NCBI RefSeq assembly: GCF_030816295.1
Contig: NZ_JAUSXV010000001.1
Span: 2,418,001 to 2,482,000, forward strand
DNA from: Microbacterium natoriense
Lineage (GTDB): Bacteria > Actinomycetota > Actinomycetes > Actinomycetales > Microbacteriaceae
DNA length: 64,000 bases
Direction of reading: 5' to 3'
Translations under genes and position numbers: made by a program
Part shown: one piece after another, positions 25,007-35,751 of the stretch
How positions within the stretch are numbered: position 1 is the stretch's first letter
Layout: each line of letters opens with the position of its first letter
Notes under the pieces: generated by a model
What the model was told of the DNA's origin: nothing
The model's input: the letters and a program-made list of their open reading frames with translations, nothing else
The model's database searches: none

Positions 25007-25801
25007 GTGACCCGCACCTGGACCCCTGGAACCCCGGATGCCGCACTCACCGCGATCGCGCGAACCCCGCGGCTCGTGATCGCCCTCGACTTCGACGGGA
25101 CGGCATCGCCCTTCGTGGTCGAGCCGTTGTCCGCCCGAGCGCTGCCCGAGATCGTCGAGCAGATCGAGCGGTTGAGCGCACTGCCCGAGACGATCGTCGC
25201 CTACGTCTCAGGACGCAGCATGCAGGATCTCCGGGTGATCACCGAGCACGACGACGACTCGCGCGTGGCTCTGGCCGGGTCGCACGGCGCGCAGTACTGG
25301 TACCCGGGCGTCGGTCTCGCCGAGCCCGTTCCGGACGCTCGGGACGGCGAGCGGGAGGAGCTCTGGGCGGCCGTGCGTCCGATCGTCGAGAAGTACGACG
25401 GCGCCGAGTTCGAGCCGAAGACGTTCGGGGTGGGGGTGCACACCCGGGGCGCGGCGCCCGATGTGGAGGAGCCGCTGTTCGCCGAGGTCGATGCGCTCAT
25501 CGCCGACCGGTTCCCGCTCTGGCGGCGTCGTCAGGGGCATCACGTCTTGGAGTTCTCCTCGCGCGTCGAGGGCAAGGACGCGGCGATGGCCGCCCTGCGC
25601 GCGCAGTTCGATGCCACCGGCATCCTGTTCGCCGGCGACGACGTCACCGATGAGGATGCGATGCGCGTGCTCGGCGAAGACGATCTCGGGGTCCGCGTCG
25701 GCGAAGGGGAGACCGCCGCGATCCTGCGTGTGGGAAGTCCACAGGAGATCGCCGCTCTTCTCAGCGTGGTCGCTGACGTCCGCGGTGCCGCACGGGAATA
25801 G
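25007..25801 (+). CDS. otsB: Trehalose-phosphatase
   Basis: This 264-residue HAD-superfamily phosphatase removes phosphate from trehalose 6-phosphate. The catalytic motif DFDGT is at residues 28-32 (ALDFDGTASPF). YVSGRS is motif II-like, and GDDVTDEDAM near the C-terminus holds the Mg-binding acids. The start is GTG 25007 with CGGAGA upstream. It follows otsA on the same strand and completes the two-step trehalose route used for osmotic and stress protection. Confidence 0.93.
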   Translation: MTRTWTPGTPDAALTAIARTPRLVIALDFDGTASPFVVEPLSARALPEIVEQIERLSALPETIVAYVSGRSMQDLRVITEHDDDSRVALAGSHGAQYWYPGVGLAEPVPDARDGEREELWAAVRPIVEKYDGAEFEPKTFGVGVHTRGAAPDVEEPLFAEVDALIADRFPLWRRRQGHHVLEFSSRVEGKDAAMAALRAQFDATGILFAGDDVTDEDAMRVLGEDDLGVRVGEGETAAILRVGSPQEIAALLSVVADVRGAARE

Positions 25802-25804
25802 ACT
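25799..25804 (+). promoter_or_regulatory. -10 box (TAGACT) 6 nt before ilvD
   Basis: TAGACT overlaps the otsB stop codon and ends exactly 6 nt before the ilvD ATG at 25811. No Shine-Dalgarno is present, so a leaderless ilvD mRNA is likely. Confidence 0.55.
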
Positions 25805-25810
25805 TCCTGC

Positions 25811-27529
25811 ATGTCCTCGAATGATCCCGAATCGCCCGAGCCCGTCGACATCAAGCCCCGAAGCCGTGTCGTCACCGACGGCATCGAGGCCACGACCTCC
25901 CGAGGAATGCTCCGTGCCGTCGGCATGGGCGACGCCGACTGGGACAAGCCGCAGATCGGCATCGCCTCGAGCTGGAACGAGATCACTCCCTGCAACCTGA
26001 GCCTCGACCGGCTCGCGCAGGGGGCGAAGGAGGGCGTCCACTCGGGCGGCGGTTATCCGCTGCAGTTCGGCACCATCTCAGTCTCCGACGGCATCTCCAT
26101 GGGGCACGAGGGGATGCACTTCTCGCTCGTGTCGCGTGAGGTGATCGCCGACTCCGTCGAGACGGTCATGATGGCCGAGCGACTCGACGGCTCGGTGCTG
26201 CTCGCCGGCTGCGACAAGTCGATCCCCGGCATGCTCATGGCCAGCGCCCGTCTCGACCTCTCCAGCGTGTTCCTGTACGCGGGCTCGATCGCGCCCGGAT
26301 GGGTGAAGCTCTCGGACGGCACCGAGAAGGACGTCACGATCATCGACTCGTTCGAAGCCGTGGGCGCCTGCCGGGCGGGCCTCATGAGCGAGGAGGACCT
26401 CAAGCGCATCGAGTGCGCGATCGCCCCTGGCGAGGGCGCGTGCGGCGGCATGTACACGGCCAACACGATGGCCTCGGTCGCCGAGGCGCTCGGTCTCAGC
26501 CTTCCGGGCTCGGCGGCTCCGCCCGCCGCCGACCGTCGCCGCGACTACTTCGCGCACCGCTCGGGCGAAGCCGTGGTGAACCTGCTCCGTCAGGGCATCA
26601 CCACCCGCGACATCCTCACCAAGGAGGCGTTCGAGAACGCGATCGCCCTCGCGATGGCGCTCGGCGGTTCGACGAACGTGGTGCTGCACCTGCTCGCGAT
26701 CGCGCGCGAGGCGGAGGTCGACCTGAGCCTGCACGACTTCAACCGCATCGGCGACCGGGTTCCGCACGTCGCCGACATGAAGCCCTTCGGCAAGTACGTC
26801 ATGAACGACGTCGACCGGCACGGCGGCATCCCGGTGATCATGAAGGCCATGCTCGACGAAGGGCTGCTGCATGGTGACGCGCTCACGGTGACGGGCAAGA
26901 CGCTCGCCGAGAACCTCGCCGACCTCGACCCGCAGCCCATCGACGGCGAGGTGATCCACACCTTCGACAACCCGATCCACGCGACCGGCGGGCTCACGAT
27001 CCTGCACGGCTCGCTCGCGCCAGAGGGCGCGGTCGTCAAGACCGCGGGCTTCGACGCCGCGGTGTTCGAGGGGACCGCCCGTGTCTTCGAGCGCGAGCGC
27101 GCGGCGATGGATGCCGTCGCCAACGGCGAGATCGGGAAGAACACCGTGATCGTGATCCGCTACGAAGGACCCAAGGGGGGTCCCGGAATGCGGGAGATGC
27201 TCGCGATCACCGCCGCCATCAAGGGCGCGGGGCTCGGAAAAGATGTACTACTCTTGACAGACGGACGATTCTCAGGCGGCACAACCGGCCTGTGCATCGG
27301 CCACATAGCACCCGAAGCGGTGGACGCAGGTCCCATCGCCTTCGTGCGCGATGGTGATCTGATACGGGTCGATATCGCAGCTCGCTCTCTCGACCTACTC
27401 GTCGACGAGTCGGAGCTCGCCTCCCGCCGCTCTGGCTGGGAGCCGCTTCCCCCGCGCTATACCCGTGGCGTTCTTGCCAAGTACTCGCGTCTCGTGCGGT
27501 CCGCCGCCGAAGGCGCGACGACCGGCTGA
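25811..27529 (+). CDS. ilvD: Dihydroxy-acid dehydratase
   Basis: This 572-residue Fe-S enzyme dehydrates 2,3-dihydroxy-isovalerate and 2,3-dihydroxy-3-methylvalerate in valine and isoleucine synthesis. Cluster ligands are Cys61 (NEITPCN), Cys134 (GCDKSIPGM) and Cys211 ([12 protein letters not shown]); [10 protein letters not shown] lies near the C-terminus. The start is the ATG at 25811 with a TAGACT -10 box 6 nt upstream. Codon choice changes sharply from about 27236: GTA, CTA, TTG, ACA, TCA, CGA and ATA appear, which are rare in the rest of the gene. This suggests a recombinant 3' end. ilvB follows 79 nt later. Confidence 0.95.
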   Translation: MSSNDPESPEPVDIKPRSRVVTDGIEATTSRGMLRAVGMGDADWDKPQIGIASSWNEITPCNLSLDRLAQGAKEGVHSGGGYPLQFGTISVSDGISMGHEGMHFSLVSREVIADSVETVMMAERLDGSVLLAGCDKSIPGMLMASARLDLSSVFLYAGSIAPGWVKLSDGTEKDVTIIDSFEAVGACRAGLMSEEDLKRIECAIAPGEGACGGMYTANTMASVAEALGLSLPGSAAPPAADRRRDYFAHRSGEAVVNLLRQGITTRDILTKEAFENAIALAMALGGSTNVVLHLLAIAREAEVDLSLHDFNRIGDRVPHVADMKPFGKYVMNDVDRHGGIPVIMKAMLDEGLLHGDALTVTGKTLAENLADLDPQPIDGEVIHTFDNPIHATGGLTILHGSLAPEGAVVKTAGFDAAVFEGTARVFERERAAMDAVANGEIGKNTVIVIRYEGPKGGPGMREMLAITAAIKGAGLGKDVLLLTDGRFSGGTTGLCIGHIAPEAVDAGPIAFVRDGDLIRVDIAARSLDLLVDESELASRRSGWEPLPPRYTRGVLAKYSRLVRSAAEGATTG

Positions 27530-27608
27530 TTCGCAGGCTCGCTCAGAATCCGGGCCTCAGATGCTCCGGCATCCGACGTCGCCCTCAGACCATCACTAAG
27601 GAAGTCTC

Positions 27609-29411
27609 ATGACTGCTGACTCCGTCTCGGCTGTGCCGAGGCCACCCGCCGCCAAATCCTCCGCCCCCGAGATCTCCGGAGCGGAGGCCGTGGTCCGCAC
27701 GCTCGAGCTGCTCGGCGTGACGGATGTGTTCGGTCTTCCCGGCGGCGCCATCCTCCCCGTCTACGACCCGCTCATGTCGGCCACGAAGCTGCGCCACATC
27801 CTCGTGCGCCACGAGCAGGGCGCAGGACACGCGGCTGAGGGCTATGCGTCCTCGTCCGGCAAGGTCGGCGTGTGCATCGCGACCTCCGGTCCCGGTGCCA
27901 CGAACCTCGTCACCGCGATCGCAGACGCCTACATGGACTCGGTACCCATGCTCGCGATCACCGGCCAGGTGTTCTCGACGCTGATGGGCACCGACGCGTT
28001 CCAGGAGGCCGACATCGTCGGCATCACGATGCCGATCACCAAGCACTCGTTCCTCGTGAAGGACGCCTCGGAGATCCCGGGTGCGATCGCCGCGGCATAC
28101 GAGATCGCCTCCACGGGCCGTCCAGGACCCGTTCTGGTGGACATCACCAAGGACGCGCAGCAGGCCATGGCGCCCTTCGTCTGGCCGCCCAAGTATGAAC
28201 TGCCCGGCTACCGGCCCGTGACCAAGGCGCACGGCAAGCAGATTCAGGCCGCCGCGGCTCTTCTCGCCGAGGCGAAGAAGCCCGTGCTGTACGTCGGCGG
28301 TGGTGTGGTGCGCGGTCGCGCGGCGGCAGAGCTGCTCGATCTCGCCGAGACCACCGGCGCGCCCGTCGTCACCACGCTGATGGCGCGCGGTGCGTTCCCC
28401 GACTCGCACCAGCAGCACCTCGGCATGCCCGGCATGCACGGCACCGTCCCCGCCGTTCTCGCGCTGCAGGAGGCCGATCTCCTCGTGTCGCTGGGCGCGC
28501 GCTTCGACGACCGCGTCACCGGCAAGGCCGCGCTGTTCGCGCCGAACGCGAAGGTCGTGCACGTCGACATCGACCCGGCGGAGATCTCGAAGATCCGCAC
28601 GGCCGACGTGCCCATCGTTGGCGACGTGCGCGACGTGCTGATCGACCTCGAGACCGCATACCGCAGCGCCATCGGCGAGGGCAAGCCCGACATCGAGGAA
28701 TGGTGGTCGTACCTCGACGGGCTGCGCAAGGAGTTCCCGCTCGGCTTCGCGCCGACGACCGACGGCCTGCTCGCGCCGCAGTACGTGATCCAGCGGATCG
28801 GCGAGCTGACCGGACCCGAGGGCATCTACGCAGCAGGCGTCGGGCAGCACCAGATGTGGGCTGCGCAGTTCATCAAGTACGAACGCCCGAACGCCTGGCT
28901 GAACTCGGGCGGTGCGGGCACCATGGGGTACTCCGTGCCCGCCGCGATGGGCGCCAAGGTCGCCGAGCCCGACCGCCCCGTGTGGGCGATCGACGGCGAC
29001 GGATGCTTCCAGATGACGAATCAGGAGCTCGCGACCTGCACGATCAACAACATCCCGATCAAGGTGGCGATCATCAACAACTCGTCCCTCGGCATGGTGC
29101 GCCAGTGGCAGACGCTGTTCTACGACGGCCGCCACTCGAACACCGATCTGAACACCGGTCACGGCACGATCCGCATCCCCGACTTCGTGAAGCTCGCAGA
29201 AGCCTACGGCTGTCTCGCGATCCGCGTCGAGAAGGAAGACGAGGTGGACGCCGCCATCAAGCTGGCACTCGAGACGAACGACCGACCGGTGGTCATCGAC
29301 TTCGTGGTCAGCGCCGACTCCATGGTGTGGCCGATGGTGCCGCAGGGCGTCAGCAACAGCTACGTCCAGTACGCCCGCGACCACGCGCCCGCTTTCGACG
29401 AGGAGGACTGA
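27609..29411 (+). CDS. ilvB: Acetolactate synthase, large (catalytic) subunit
   Basis: This 600-residue thiamine-diphosphate enzyme condenses pyruvate with pyruvate or 2-ketobutyrate. The cofactor glutamate lies in [14 protein letters not shown], and the ThDP/Mg motif [19 protein letters not shown] has its NN end at about residues 480-481. The GDG...NN spacing and the central FAD-binding domain are normal for AHAS. It starts at ATG 27609 after AAGGAAG. The small subunit ilvN begins 2 nt after the stop. I found no leader-peptide attenuator in the 79-nt gap upstream. Confidence 0.96.
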   Translation: MTADSVSAVPRPPAAKSSAPEISGAEAVVRTLELLGVTDVFGLPGGAILPVYDPLMSATKLRHILVRHEQGAGHAAEGYASSSGKVGVCIATSGPGATNLVTAIADAYMDSVPMLAITGQVFSTLMGTDAFQEADIVGITMPITKHSFLVKDASEIPGAIAAAYEIASTGRPGPVLVDITKDAQQAMAPFVWPPKYELPGYRPVTKAHGKQIQAAAALLAEAKKPVLYVGGGVVRGRAAAELLDLAETTGAPVVTTLMARGAFPDSHQQHLGMPGMHGTVPAVLALQEADLLVSLGARFDDRVTGKAALFAPNAKVVHVDIDPAEISKIRTADVPIVGDVRDVLIDLETAYRSAIGEGKPDIEEWWSYLDGLRKEFPLGFAPTTDGLLAPQYVIQRIGELTGPEGIYAAGVGQHQMWAAQFIKYERPNAWLNSGGAGTMGYSVPAAMGAKVAEPDRPVWAIDGDGCFQMTNQELATCTINNIPIKVAIINNSSLGMVRQWQTLFYDGRHSNTDLNTGHGTIRIPDFVKLAEAYGCLAIRVEKEDEVDAAIKLALETNDRPVVIDFVVSADSMVWPMVPQGVSNSYVQYARDHAPAFDEED

Positions 29412-29413
29412 CC

Positions 29414-29923
29414 ATGTCGACTCACGTGCTGAGCCTGCTGGTGGAGAACACCCCCGGCCTCTTGACCCGTGTCGCTGGGCTCTTCGCCCGTCGTGGCTTC
29501 AACATCGACTCGCTCGCGGTGGGTGTGACCGAGGTGCCCGGCATCTCGCGCATCACCGTGGTCGTCGACGTGGAGGATCTCCCGCTCGAGCAGGTGACGA
29601 AGCAGCTGAACAAGCTGATCAACGTCATCAAGATCGTCGAGCTGGACTTCTCCACGTCTGTGCAGCGCGAGCACATGCTCGTCAAGGTGCGCACCGACAA
29701 CTCCACGCGCTCGAACGTGATCGAGGTCGTGAACCTGTTCCGCGCCTCGGTCGTCGACTACGCCTCCGACGCGCTGGTGATCGAGGTCACCGGCGACAAG
29801 GGCAAGGTCGACGCGATGCTGCGCGCTCTCGAGCCTTTCGGCATCAAGGAGATCGCTCAGTCCGGCCTGCTGGCGATCGGACGCGGCGGCAAGAGCATCA
29901 CCGAACGCGTCCTGCGCGGCTGA
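29414..29923 (+). CDS. ilvN: Acetolactate synthase, small (regulatory) subunit
   Basis: This 169-residue regulatory subunit binds valine. The N-terminal ACT domain (HVLSLLVENTPGLLTRVAGL then FARRGFNIDSLAVG, residues 4-38) and the second ACT-like domain starting near VQREHMLVKV are intact. It starts at ATG 29414 directly after ilvB. It stimulates IlvB and confers feedback inhibition. A 32-bp repeat related to one at 61243 sits in the gap before ilvC. Confidence 0.96.
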   Translation: MSTHVLSLLVENTPGLLTRVAGLFARRGFNIDSLAVGVTEVPGISRITVVVDVEDLPLEQVTKQLNKLINVIKIVELDFSTSVQREHMLVKVRTDNSTRSNVIEVVNLFRASVVDYASDALVIEVTGDKGKVDAMLRALEPFGIKEIAQSGLLAIGRGGKSITERVLRG

Positions 29924-29940
29924 CACCCCAAAACCTTCGC

Positions 29941-31119
<1,179 letters not shown>

Positions 31120-31127
31120 CTCGCCGA

Positions 31128-31169
31128 GATGAAGCGCCTCACGATCCGCGGATCGTGAGGCGCTTCATC
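31128..31169. terminator. 42-bp perfect palindrome, bidirectional terminator between ilvC and D-lactate dehydrogenase
   Basis: Twenty-one-base arms (GATGAAGCGCCTCACGATCC plus one G) pair without mismatch. The palindrome lies between two convergent genes, 104 nt after the ilvC stop and 5 nt before the end of the opposite gene. It lacks a long T tract. A smaller hairpin GGCCC-TTC-GGGCC lies just upstream at 31078-31090. Confidence 0.75.
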
Positions 31170-31173
31170 GTTC

Positions 31174-34005
31174 TCAGGGGCGAGTGAGCTCTTCGAGCAC
31201 TTCGACGACGTGACGGTAGGGGCGACCGGTCGCTCGTGTCATGCCGATCTCGCATGTGCGATTCGCCGAGACGAACGCGTCGAACGCTCCCTGGTCCTCG
31301 GCGTCGCGCAGCTCAGCGGCCTCGGTCTCCGTCGCACTCGCCGTGAGCTCGGGGTGCAGCATTCCTCGATCGCCGGCGAACGCACAGCACCCCCAGCCAT
31401 CAGGCACGTAGACGTCTTCGGCGACGGCCGAGGCGATGGCGGTCAGCGCGCCGGTCGCACCGAGCGCTGTGGTGGAGCATGAAGGATGCACGGCGATCCG
31501 ATCGAGCTTTTCGGACACGTTGAGCCGGGGGAGCGCCTCGCGGGCGAGGTAGGTCGTGGCGTCCTCGATCACGAGCCCGGCGTACTCGGGGTGATCTTCG
31601 AGCGCTTGCGCCAGCATCACGTGAAGCCCCTCCGTGCAGGACGCGGCGTCGCATACGACCGGCAACGTTCCCTGTCTGCTCGCCGACCACAGCGCGGCGA
31701 GGGTGCGCTTCGTCATCCGGTCGTAGCCGCTGAGATGTCCCTTCGACTTCCACGGTGTGCCGCAGCACAGTCCACCGGTGTCTTCGGGCACGACGAATGG
31801 GATGCCGGCGCGTGAGAGCACCGTCATGACGGCATCCCTCGATCCCTCGCCATGCCCTTCGGTGCCGAACATCGTTCCGATGCACGCTCCGAAGAACACC
31901 GCTGCGGCATCTGCGGGAGTCGAAGCCGACGGGGCCTTCGACCCGCCGCGCGGCAGGCCGCCGTCGTACAACGGCACAGTGTCGGCGCCGAGCACCGCAC
32001 GCCCGATCTTCGTGACGCCCGTCACCAGAGGAGCCGGCAGAGCACCGGCTACGGTCAGGGCGAGGCCCCCGACTCGCGTAATCGCCCCCCAGCCCTGTGC
32101 CGCGGCGTCCCACACACCGTCCTCGATCTTCGACGCCTGCTCGGAGCGCAGCCGGCGCACGAGATCGCCGGTGTTGATGTCGACGGGGCACGCGACCGCG
32201 CACATGCCGTCGACTGCGCACGTCTGCACGCCGTCGTAGTCGTAGTCGGCGCGCAGCTCGGCGAGCAACGCAGTCTCGCCCTGGTCCTCTGCCCAGGCCA
32301 TGTCGCGACGCAGCACGATGCGCTGCCGCGGCGTCAGCGTAAGGCTCTTGCTCGGGCACGTCGGCTCGCAGTAGCCGCACTCGACGCAGCGATCCACCTC
32401 CTTCTCGACCGTGGGCACGCGCTTGAGATCGTGCAGATAGGAGTCCGCGTCGTCGGACAGCACGACGCCCGGGTTCAGGATGCCGGCGGGATCGATCAGG
32501 CGCTTGATCTCCCACATCATGTCGGTGAGTTCGTCCCCGTACTGGCGGCGCACGAACGGCGCCATGATGCGTCCGGTGCCGTGCTCGGCTTTGAGAGAGC
32601 CGCCGTGCCCCAGCACGAGTTCGACGAGATCGTCGGTGAAACGCCGGTAGCGTTCGACGCTCGCCGGGTCGTCGAACCGCTCGTTCAGCAGGAAATGGAT
32701 GTTGCCGTCCTTGGCGTGGCCGAAGATCACCGAACCCTCATACGCGTGCTCGGCGAACAGCTCGATCAGCCGCTCGCACGTCGCCAGAAGCCGGCCGACG
32801 GGCACGACGATGTCCTCGAGCAGAGCCGTGGTTCCCGACGGCCTGGCTCCTGCTATCGCCGTGTAGAGCCCCTTTCGCACGTGCCAGAGCGCCGCGCGCT
32901 CCGCCGCATCCGTCGTGAGGCTGGGGGCGACTGCGAGGGGGAGCGTCGTGAAATGCGCGAGTGCATTCGCCGCGTCCTCGGCGAGGGCGCCGGAGTTTGG
33001 AGCATGCACCTCGACGAGAAGTGCGGCATGCTGACGCACGTCGATCGCGGCGATCGCTGCCGGCACGTCAGAGAGGCCCTGTGCGACGCGGAGCGACGAC
33101 GCGTCGAGCAGCTCGATGGTCGCGAGGCCGAGCTCGGTCAGGGCAGGCAGCGCCGCCATCGCGTCGGACAGCGTCTCGAACACGAGGAGTCCGGTCGCGA
33201 TCGCCGGACGGACTTCGATCGTGCGGAAGCGCGCCTCTGCGACGAAGGCGAGCGTGCCCTCGGAGCCGATCACGAGGTGCTCGAGGATGCCCACCGGATC
33301 GTCGAAGTCGAGCAGCGCGTTCAGGCCGTAGCCCATGGTGTTCTTCATCGAGAACTGCTGCCGCACGAATGCGACGTTCTCGGGTGAGGCGAGCAGGCGC
33401 TCGCGAAGTGCGAGCAGCCCTTCGGCGATCGCCGGTTCCTCGGACAGGAGCAGCTCGTTCGCATCGGGAGCGGCAGTGTCGAGGATCGTTCCGCTCGGCA
33501 GGACGAGCAGCATCGACTGGATCGTCCGATAGGAGTTCTCGACGATGCCGCAGGCCATGCCGCTGGAGTTGTTCGCGACGACGCCGCCGATCGTGCAGGC
33601 GATCTCGCTCGCGGGATCCGGGCCGAGCTTGCGCCCGAAGCGCGTGAGGCGGGTGTTCACCTGTCGCACGGTCGCTCCGGGACCGACTCGGACCGATGCG
33701 CCGTCATCCGAGACCGCGACATCGCGGAAGTGGCTGCGCGTGTCGACGAGGATGTCGCCGCTCACGCCCTGGCCGGAAAGGCTCGTGCCGCCCGAGCGGA
33801 AGGTGAGGGTGCGACCTGCGGCTTTCACTGCACCGAAGACACGGGCGACACCTGTCGCATCGGCAGGGGAGAGCACGGCATCAGGGATCAGGAGATAGTG
33901 CGAGGCGTCGTGTGCGCGAGCGAAACGGTCGATCGAGCGCGCGTGCACTTCGGTCGAGGGCCCCAGAAGCGCGGGGTCCAGCGGTTCGGCGAGGGTTGTC
34001 GACAC
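31174..34005 (-). CDS. FAD/Fe-S D-lactate dehydrogenase (quinone-type, fused iron-sulfur subunit)
   Basis: This 943-residue fusion oxidises D-lactate or a similar 2-hydroxyacid and passes electrons to quinone. The N-terminal FAD-binding type-4 domain has TFRSGGTSLSGQGVSGDILV and the GGVVANNSSGM segment. An FAD-oxidase C-terminal domain follows, including HAKDGNIHF and GTGRIMAPF. Then come two 4Fe-4S motifs (CVECGYCEPTCPS; CAVDGMCAVACPV), a CCG domain (GLCCGTPW) and a terminal WGCCAFAGDRG. It has no transmembrane helix and is probably peripheral at the inner membrane. It diverges from a GntR/FCD regulator with a perfect TNGTCNGACNA site between them. LldR-like control by lactate is probable. 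Confidence 0.9.
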   Translation of the reverse strand: MSTTLAEPLDPALLGPSTEVHARSIDRFARAHDASHYLLIPDAVLSPADATGVARVFGAVKAAGRTLTFRSGGTSLSGQGVSGDILVDTRSHFRDVAVSDDGASVRVGPGATVRQVNTRLTRFGRKLGPDPASEIACTIGGVVANNSSGMACGIVENSYRTIQSMLLVLPSGTILDTAAPDANELLLSEEPAIAEGLLALRERLLASPENVAFVRQQFSMKNTMGYGLNALLDFDDPVGILEHLVIGSEGTLAFVAEARFRTIEVRPAIATGLLVFETLSDAMAALPALTELGLATIELLDASSLRVAQGLSDVPAAIAAIDVRQHAALLVEVHAPNSGALAEDAANALAHFTTLPLAVAPSLTTDAAERAALWHVRKGLYTAIAGARPSGTTALLEDIVVPVGRLLATCERLIELFAEHAYEGSVIFGHAKDGNIHFLLNERFDDPASVERYRRFTDDLVELVLGHGGSLKAEHGTGRIMAPFVRRQYGDELTDMMWEIKRLIDPAGILNPGVVLSDDADSYLHDLKRVPTVEKEVDRCVECGYCEPTCPSKSLTLTPRQRIVLRRDMAWAEDQGETALLAELRADYDYDGVQTCAVDGMCAVACPVDINTGDLVRRLRSEQASKIEDGVWDAAAQGWGAITRVGGLALTVAGALPAPLVTGVTKIGRAVLGADTVPLYDGGLPRGGSKAPSASTPADAAAVFFGACIGTMFGTEGHGEGSRDAVMTVLSRAGIPFVVPEDTGGLCCGTPWKSKGHLSGYDRMTKRTLAALWSASRQGTLPVVCDAASCTEGLHVMLAQALEDHPEYAGLVIEDATTYLAREALPRLNVSEKLDRIAVHPSCSTTALGATGALTAIASAVAEDVYVPDGWGCCAFAGDRGMLHPELTASATETEAAELRDAEDQGAFDAFVSANRTCEIGMTRATGRPYRHVVEVLEELTRP

Positions 34006-34028
34006 GGTGCTCCTCAGTGAGAACGAGA

Positions 34029-34039
34029 TTGTCTGACAA
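34029..34039. promoter_or_regulatory. GntR/FCD operator TTGTCTGACAA
   Basis: The perfect inverted repeat TTGTC-T-GACAA fits the TNGTNNNACNA consensus known for FCD-type GntR regulators such as LldR. It lies between the divergent D-lactate dehydrogenase and GntR genes. Confidence 0.75.
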
Positions 34040-34064
34040 GTGTACCGGTGAGGGAGCGGCTCAC

Positions 34065-34070
34065 TAGGCT
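34065..34070 (+). promoter_or_regulatory. -10 box (TAGGCT) 6 nt before the GntR start
   Basis: TAGGCT is followed by GGACGG and the ATG at 34077, so transcription probably starts on the start codon. The operator lies 25 nt upstream of the box. Confidence 0.55.
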
Positions 34071-34076
34071 GGACGG

Positions 34077-34733
34077 ATGACGACGGATGCAGTCCTGGGA
34101 GTGGTGGGTGTCGTGGATGCGGTCACCGTTCAGTTGCGCACGAGGATCCTGAGCGGGGACATCCGTTCAGGGGCTCCGCTGACAGAGGCTGCCGTCTCGC
34201 AGTCCTTCGGGGTCGCGCGACCGAGCGCGAAGGCGGCGATCGAGCAGCTCGTCGCCAGCGGTCTGCTCGTGCGCACGGCGCATCGCAGTGCTCGCGTAGT
34301 GGGTATCGACGCCGACACGGTGCGCGACGTCTACCGCACCAGGGCGCGACTCGAGAGCGCGGCGCTGCGCGAGCTCGCGCAGTCGCGCGTGGTGCCGGAA
34401 GCAGCGCGCGTCGCCAACGCCGAGCTGCTCGCCATGCCCCCTGGCCCGGACCCCGCGACGGTCGATCCCGACCTGCGTTTCCACAGCGCCCTCATCGATG
34501 CTCTGGGCAGCGACCGGACCGGACGCATGTACCGCAGCGTCCTCGATGAGGTGCGGCTGTGCATGGCGCAGGTGCAGGGGCGAAGGCTGCTCGACGCCGA
34601 AGACATCGCCGCTCAGCATGCGGCGATCCTCGAGGCGGTCGCGGTCGGCGACGCCGACCTTGCGGCCGATCTGCTGAGCGTGCACCTCTCCTCGGCAGAG
34701 GAAAGGCTGGTCGACGCGCTCAGCCGGGACTGA
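34077..34733 (+). CDS. GntR-family regulator with FCD domain (probable D-lactate dehydrogenase regulator)
   Basis: This 218-residue regulator has an N-terminal winged helix (LRTRILSGDIRSGAPLTEAA then VSQSFGVARPSAKAAIEQL, about residues 20-60). A C-terminal FCD domain carries metal-binding histidines in DLRFHSALIDAL, AQHAAILEAV and LLSVHLSSAEE. A TAGGCT -10 box sits 6 nt before the ATG. Position and the matching operator make it the likely lactate-responsive regulator of the divergent dehydrogenase. It ends flush against the convergent membrane-protein gene, with no terminator seen. Confidence 0.88.
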   Translation: MTTDAVLGVVGVVDAVTVQLRTRILSGDIRSGAPLTEAAVSQSFGVARPSAKAAIEQLVASGLLVRTAHRSARVVGIDADTVRDVYRTRARLESAALRELAQSRVVPEAARVANAELLAMPPGPDPATVDPDLRFHSALIDALGSDRTGRMYRSVLDEVRLCMAQVQGRRLLDAEDIAAQHAAILEAVAVGDADLAADLLSVHLSSAEERLVDALSRD

Positions 34734-35678
34734 TCACTCGGCGGGCGTCTCCGCGGGCTCGGGCGACTCGGTGGCATCCGGGATCTGGATCGGTGCGTCC
34801 GTGGAGTCGGCCCACACCGGCGCGGGGAGCGTCGTCTCCGTCGCGCCGTCGCGGATCGCGCGCAGAGCCTCGACGATCTCGGCGGAGTTCTCGGGGACGG
34901 CGAGGTCGCACTTCTTCAACTCGGATGCGAACTCGAGCGTCAGGCGGGTCTTGCCCGACTCGATCGCCTCGGCCGTGGTGCCCGTACGGATCTCGCTGCC
35001 GGTCTGCACGTCCGAGACGGAGTCGCACACGTGGTAGACCTGGCCGCCGTCGACCCAGACGACTTCGTCCTTGCCGAGCAGCTGGATGACGGTGGACTGG
35101 TCGGCGGTGTACTGCTCGATGGACGGCGGGTTGAAGTCGACGCCGAGGACGACGGCGAGAGCCGCCAGCACGATGCCGACGATGCCGGCCGTGGTCTTCT
35201 GGCCCTTGTCCATGTCCTTGTTCAGGAAGATGAGGATGATCAGCGGCAGGAACGCGACAACCGCGATGATCGCGCCCAGCTGGTTCTGGACGAAGAAGCG
35301 GAACTTGTCGGCCTTGCGGGCGGGGTCCAGGCGGTTCGCCTTCTTCCACAGCATCGACCCGATGATCGACAGCGCGGCGATCACGACGAGCAGCACGAGA
35401 AGCGTGATGAAGGCCCATTGCGGGAAGTGCGCGGTGACGCCCGGCTCTGACAGCAGGCCCGTGTCGGGGTCGCGGACGAGCTTGCCGTCTTCGCCGACGT
35501 ACTCGCGCTGGCGCAGCAGCCAGAAGATTCCGACCGCCTCGGCGGCGATGGCGACAGCCCACAGCACAGCGGCGATCCAGCGGAACATCGTCGCCTTCGA
35601 CTTGGCCTCGGCCGTGGGCTTCCAGTTCGCCGCAGGCTCGGCGATCTCGTTGCTCTTGTTCTCTGCCACGTCCGGCAT
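34734..35678 (-). CDS. Conserved membrane protein of unknown function
   Basis: This 314-residue protein has a soluble N-terminus and about four membrane helices: FRWIAAVLWAVAIAAEAVG, AFITLLVLLVVIAALSII, AIIAVVAFLPLIILIFL and GIVGIVLAALAVVLGVDF. An extracytoplasmic C-terminal domain of about 130 residues ends in a Pro/Glu/Thr-rich tail. The two Cys (VCDSVSD and KKCDLAV) may form a disulfide outside the cell. No enzymatic motif is recognisable. It diverges from the short membrane-protein pair at 35752-36563. Confidence 0.75.
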   Translation of the reverse strand: MPDVAENKSNEIAEPAANWKPTAEAKSKATMFRWIAAVLWAVAIAAEAVGIFWLLRQREYVGEDGKLVRDPDTGLLSEPGVTAHFPQWAFITLLVLLVVIAALSIIGSMLWKKANRLDPARKADKFRFFVQNQLGAIIAVVAFLPLIILIFLNKDMDKGQKTTAGIVGIVLAALAVVLGVDFNPPSIEQYTADQSTVIQLLGKDEVVWVDGGQVYHVCDSVSDVQTGSEIRTGTTAEAIESGKTRLTLEFASELKKCDLAVPENSAEIVEALRAIRDGATETTLPAPVWADSTDAPIQIPDATESPEPAETPAE

Positions 35679-35739
35679 CCCTTCCCCCTGCGCGAGTGCG
35701 CAGCCTGATGATTCCCTGAGCCTAGTGGACGCGGTGTTC

Positions 35740-35745
35740 TACGCT
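35740..35745 (+). promoter_or_regulatory. -10 box (TACGCT) 6 nt before a membrane-protein gene
   Basis: TACGCT is followed by GGGGGC and the ATG at 35752, the leaderless spacing. Confidence 0.5.
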
Positions 35746-35751
35746 GGGGGC

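Noticed and set aside
27530..27608. Leader-peptide attenuator upstream of ilvB
   Set aside because: No short frame rich in Ile/Val/Leu codons and no pair of competing hairpins is visible in the 79-nt gap.
27585..29384. 599-codon minus-strand frame opposite ilvB
   Set aside because: It lies entirely over ilvB with low-complexity His/Arg/Asp composition and no family match; it is a high-GC antisense artefact.
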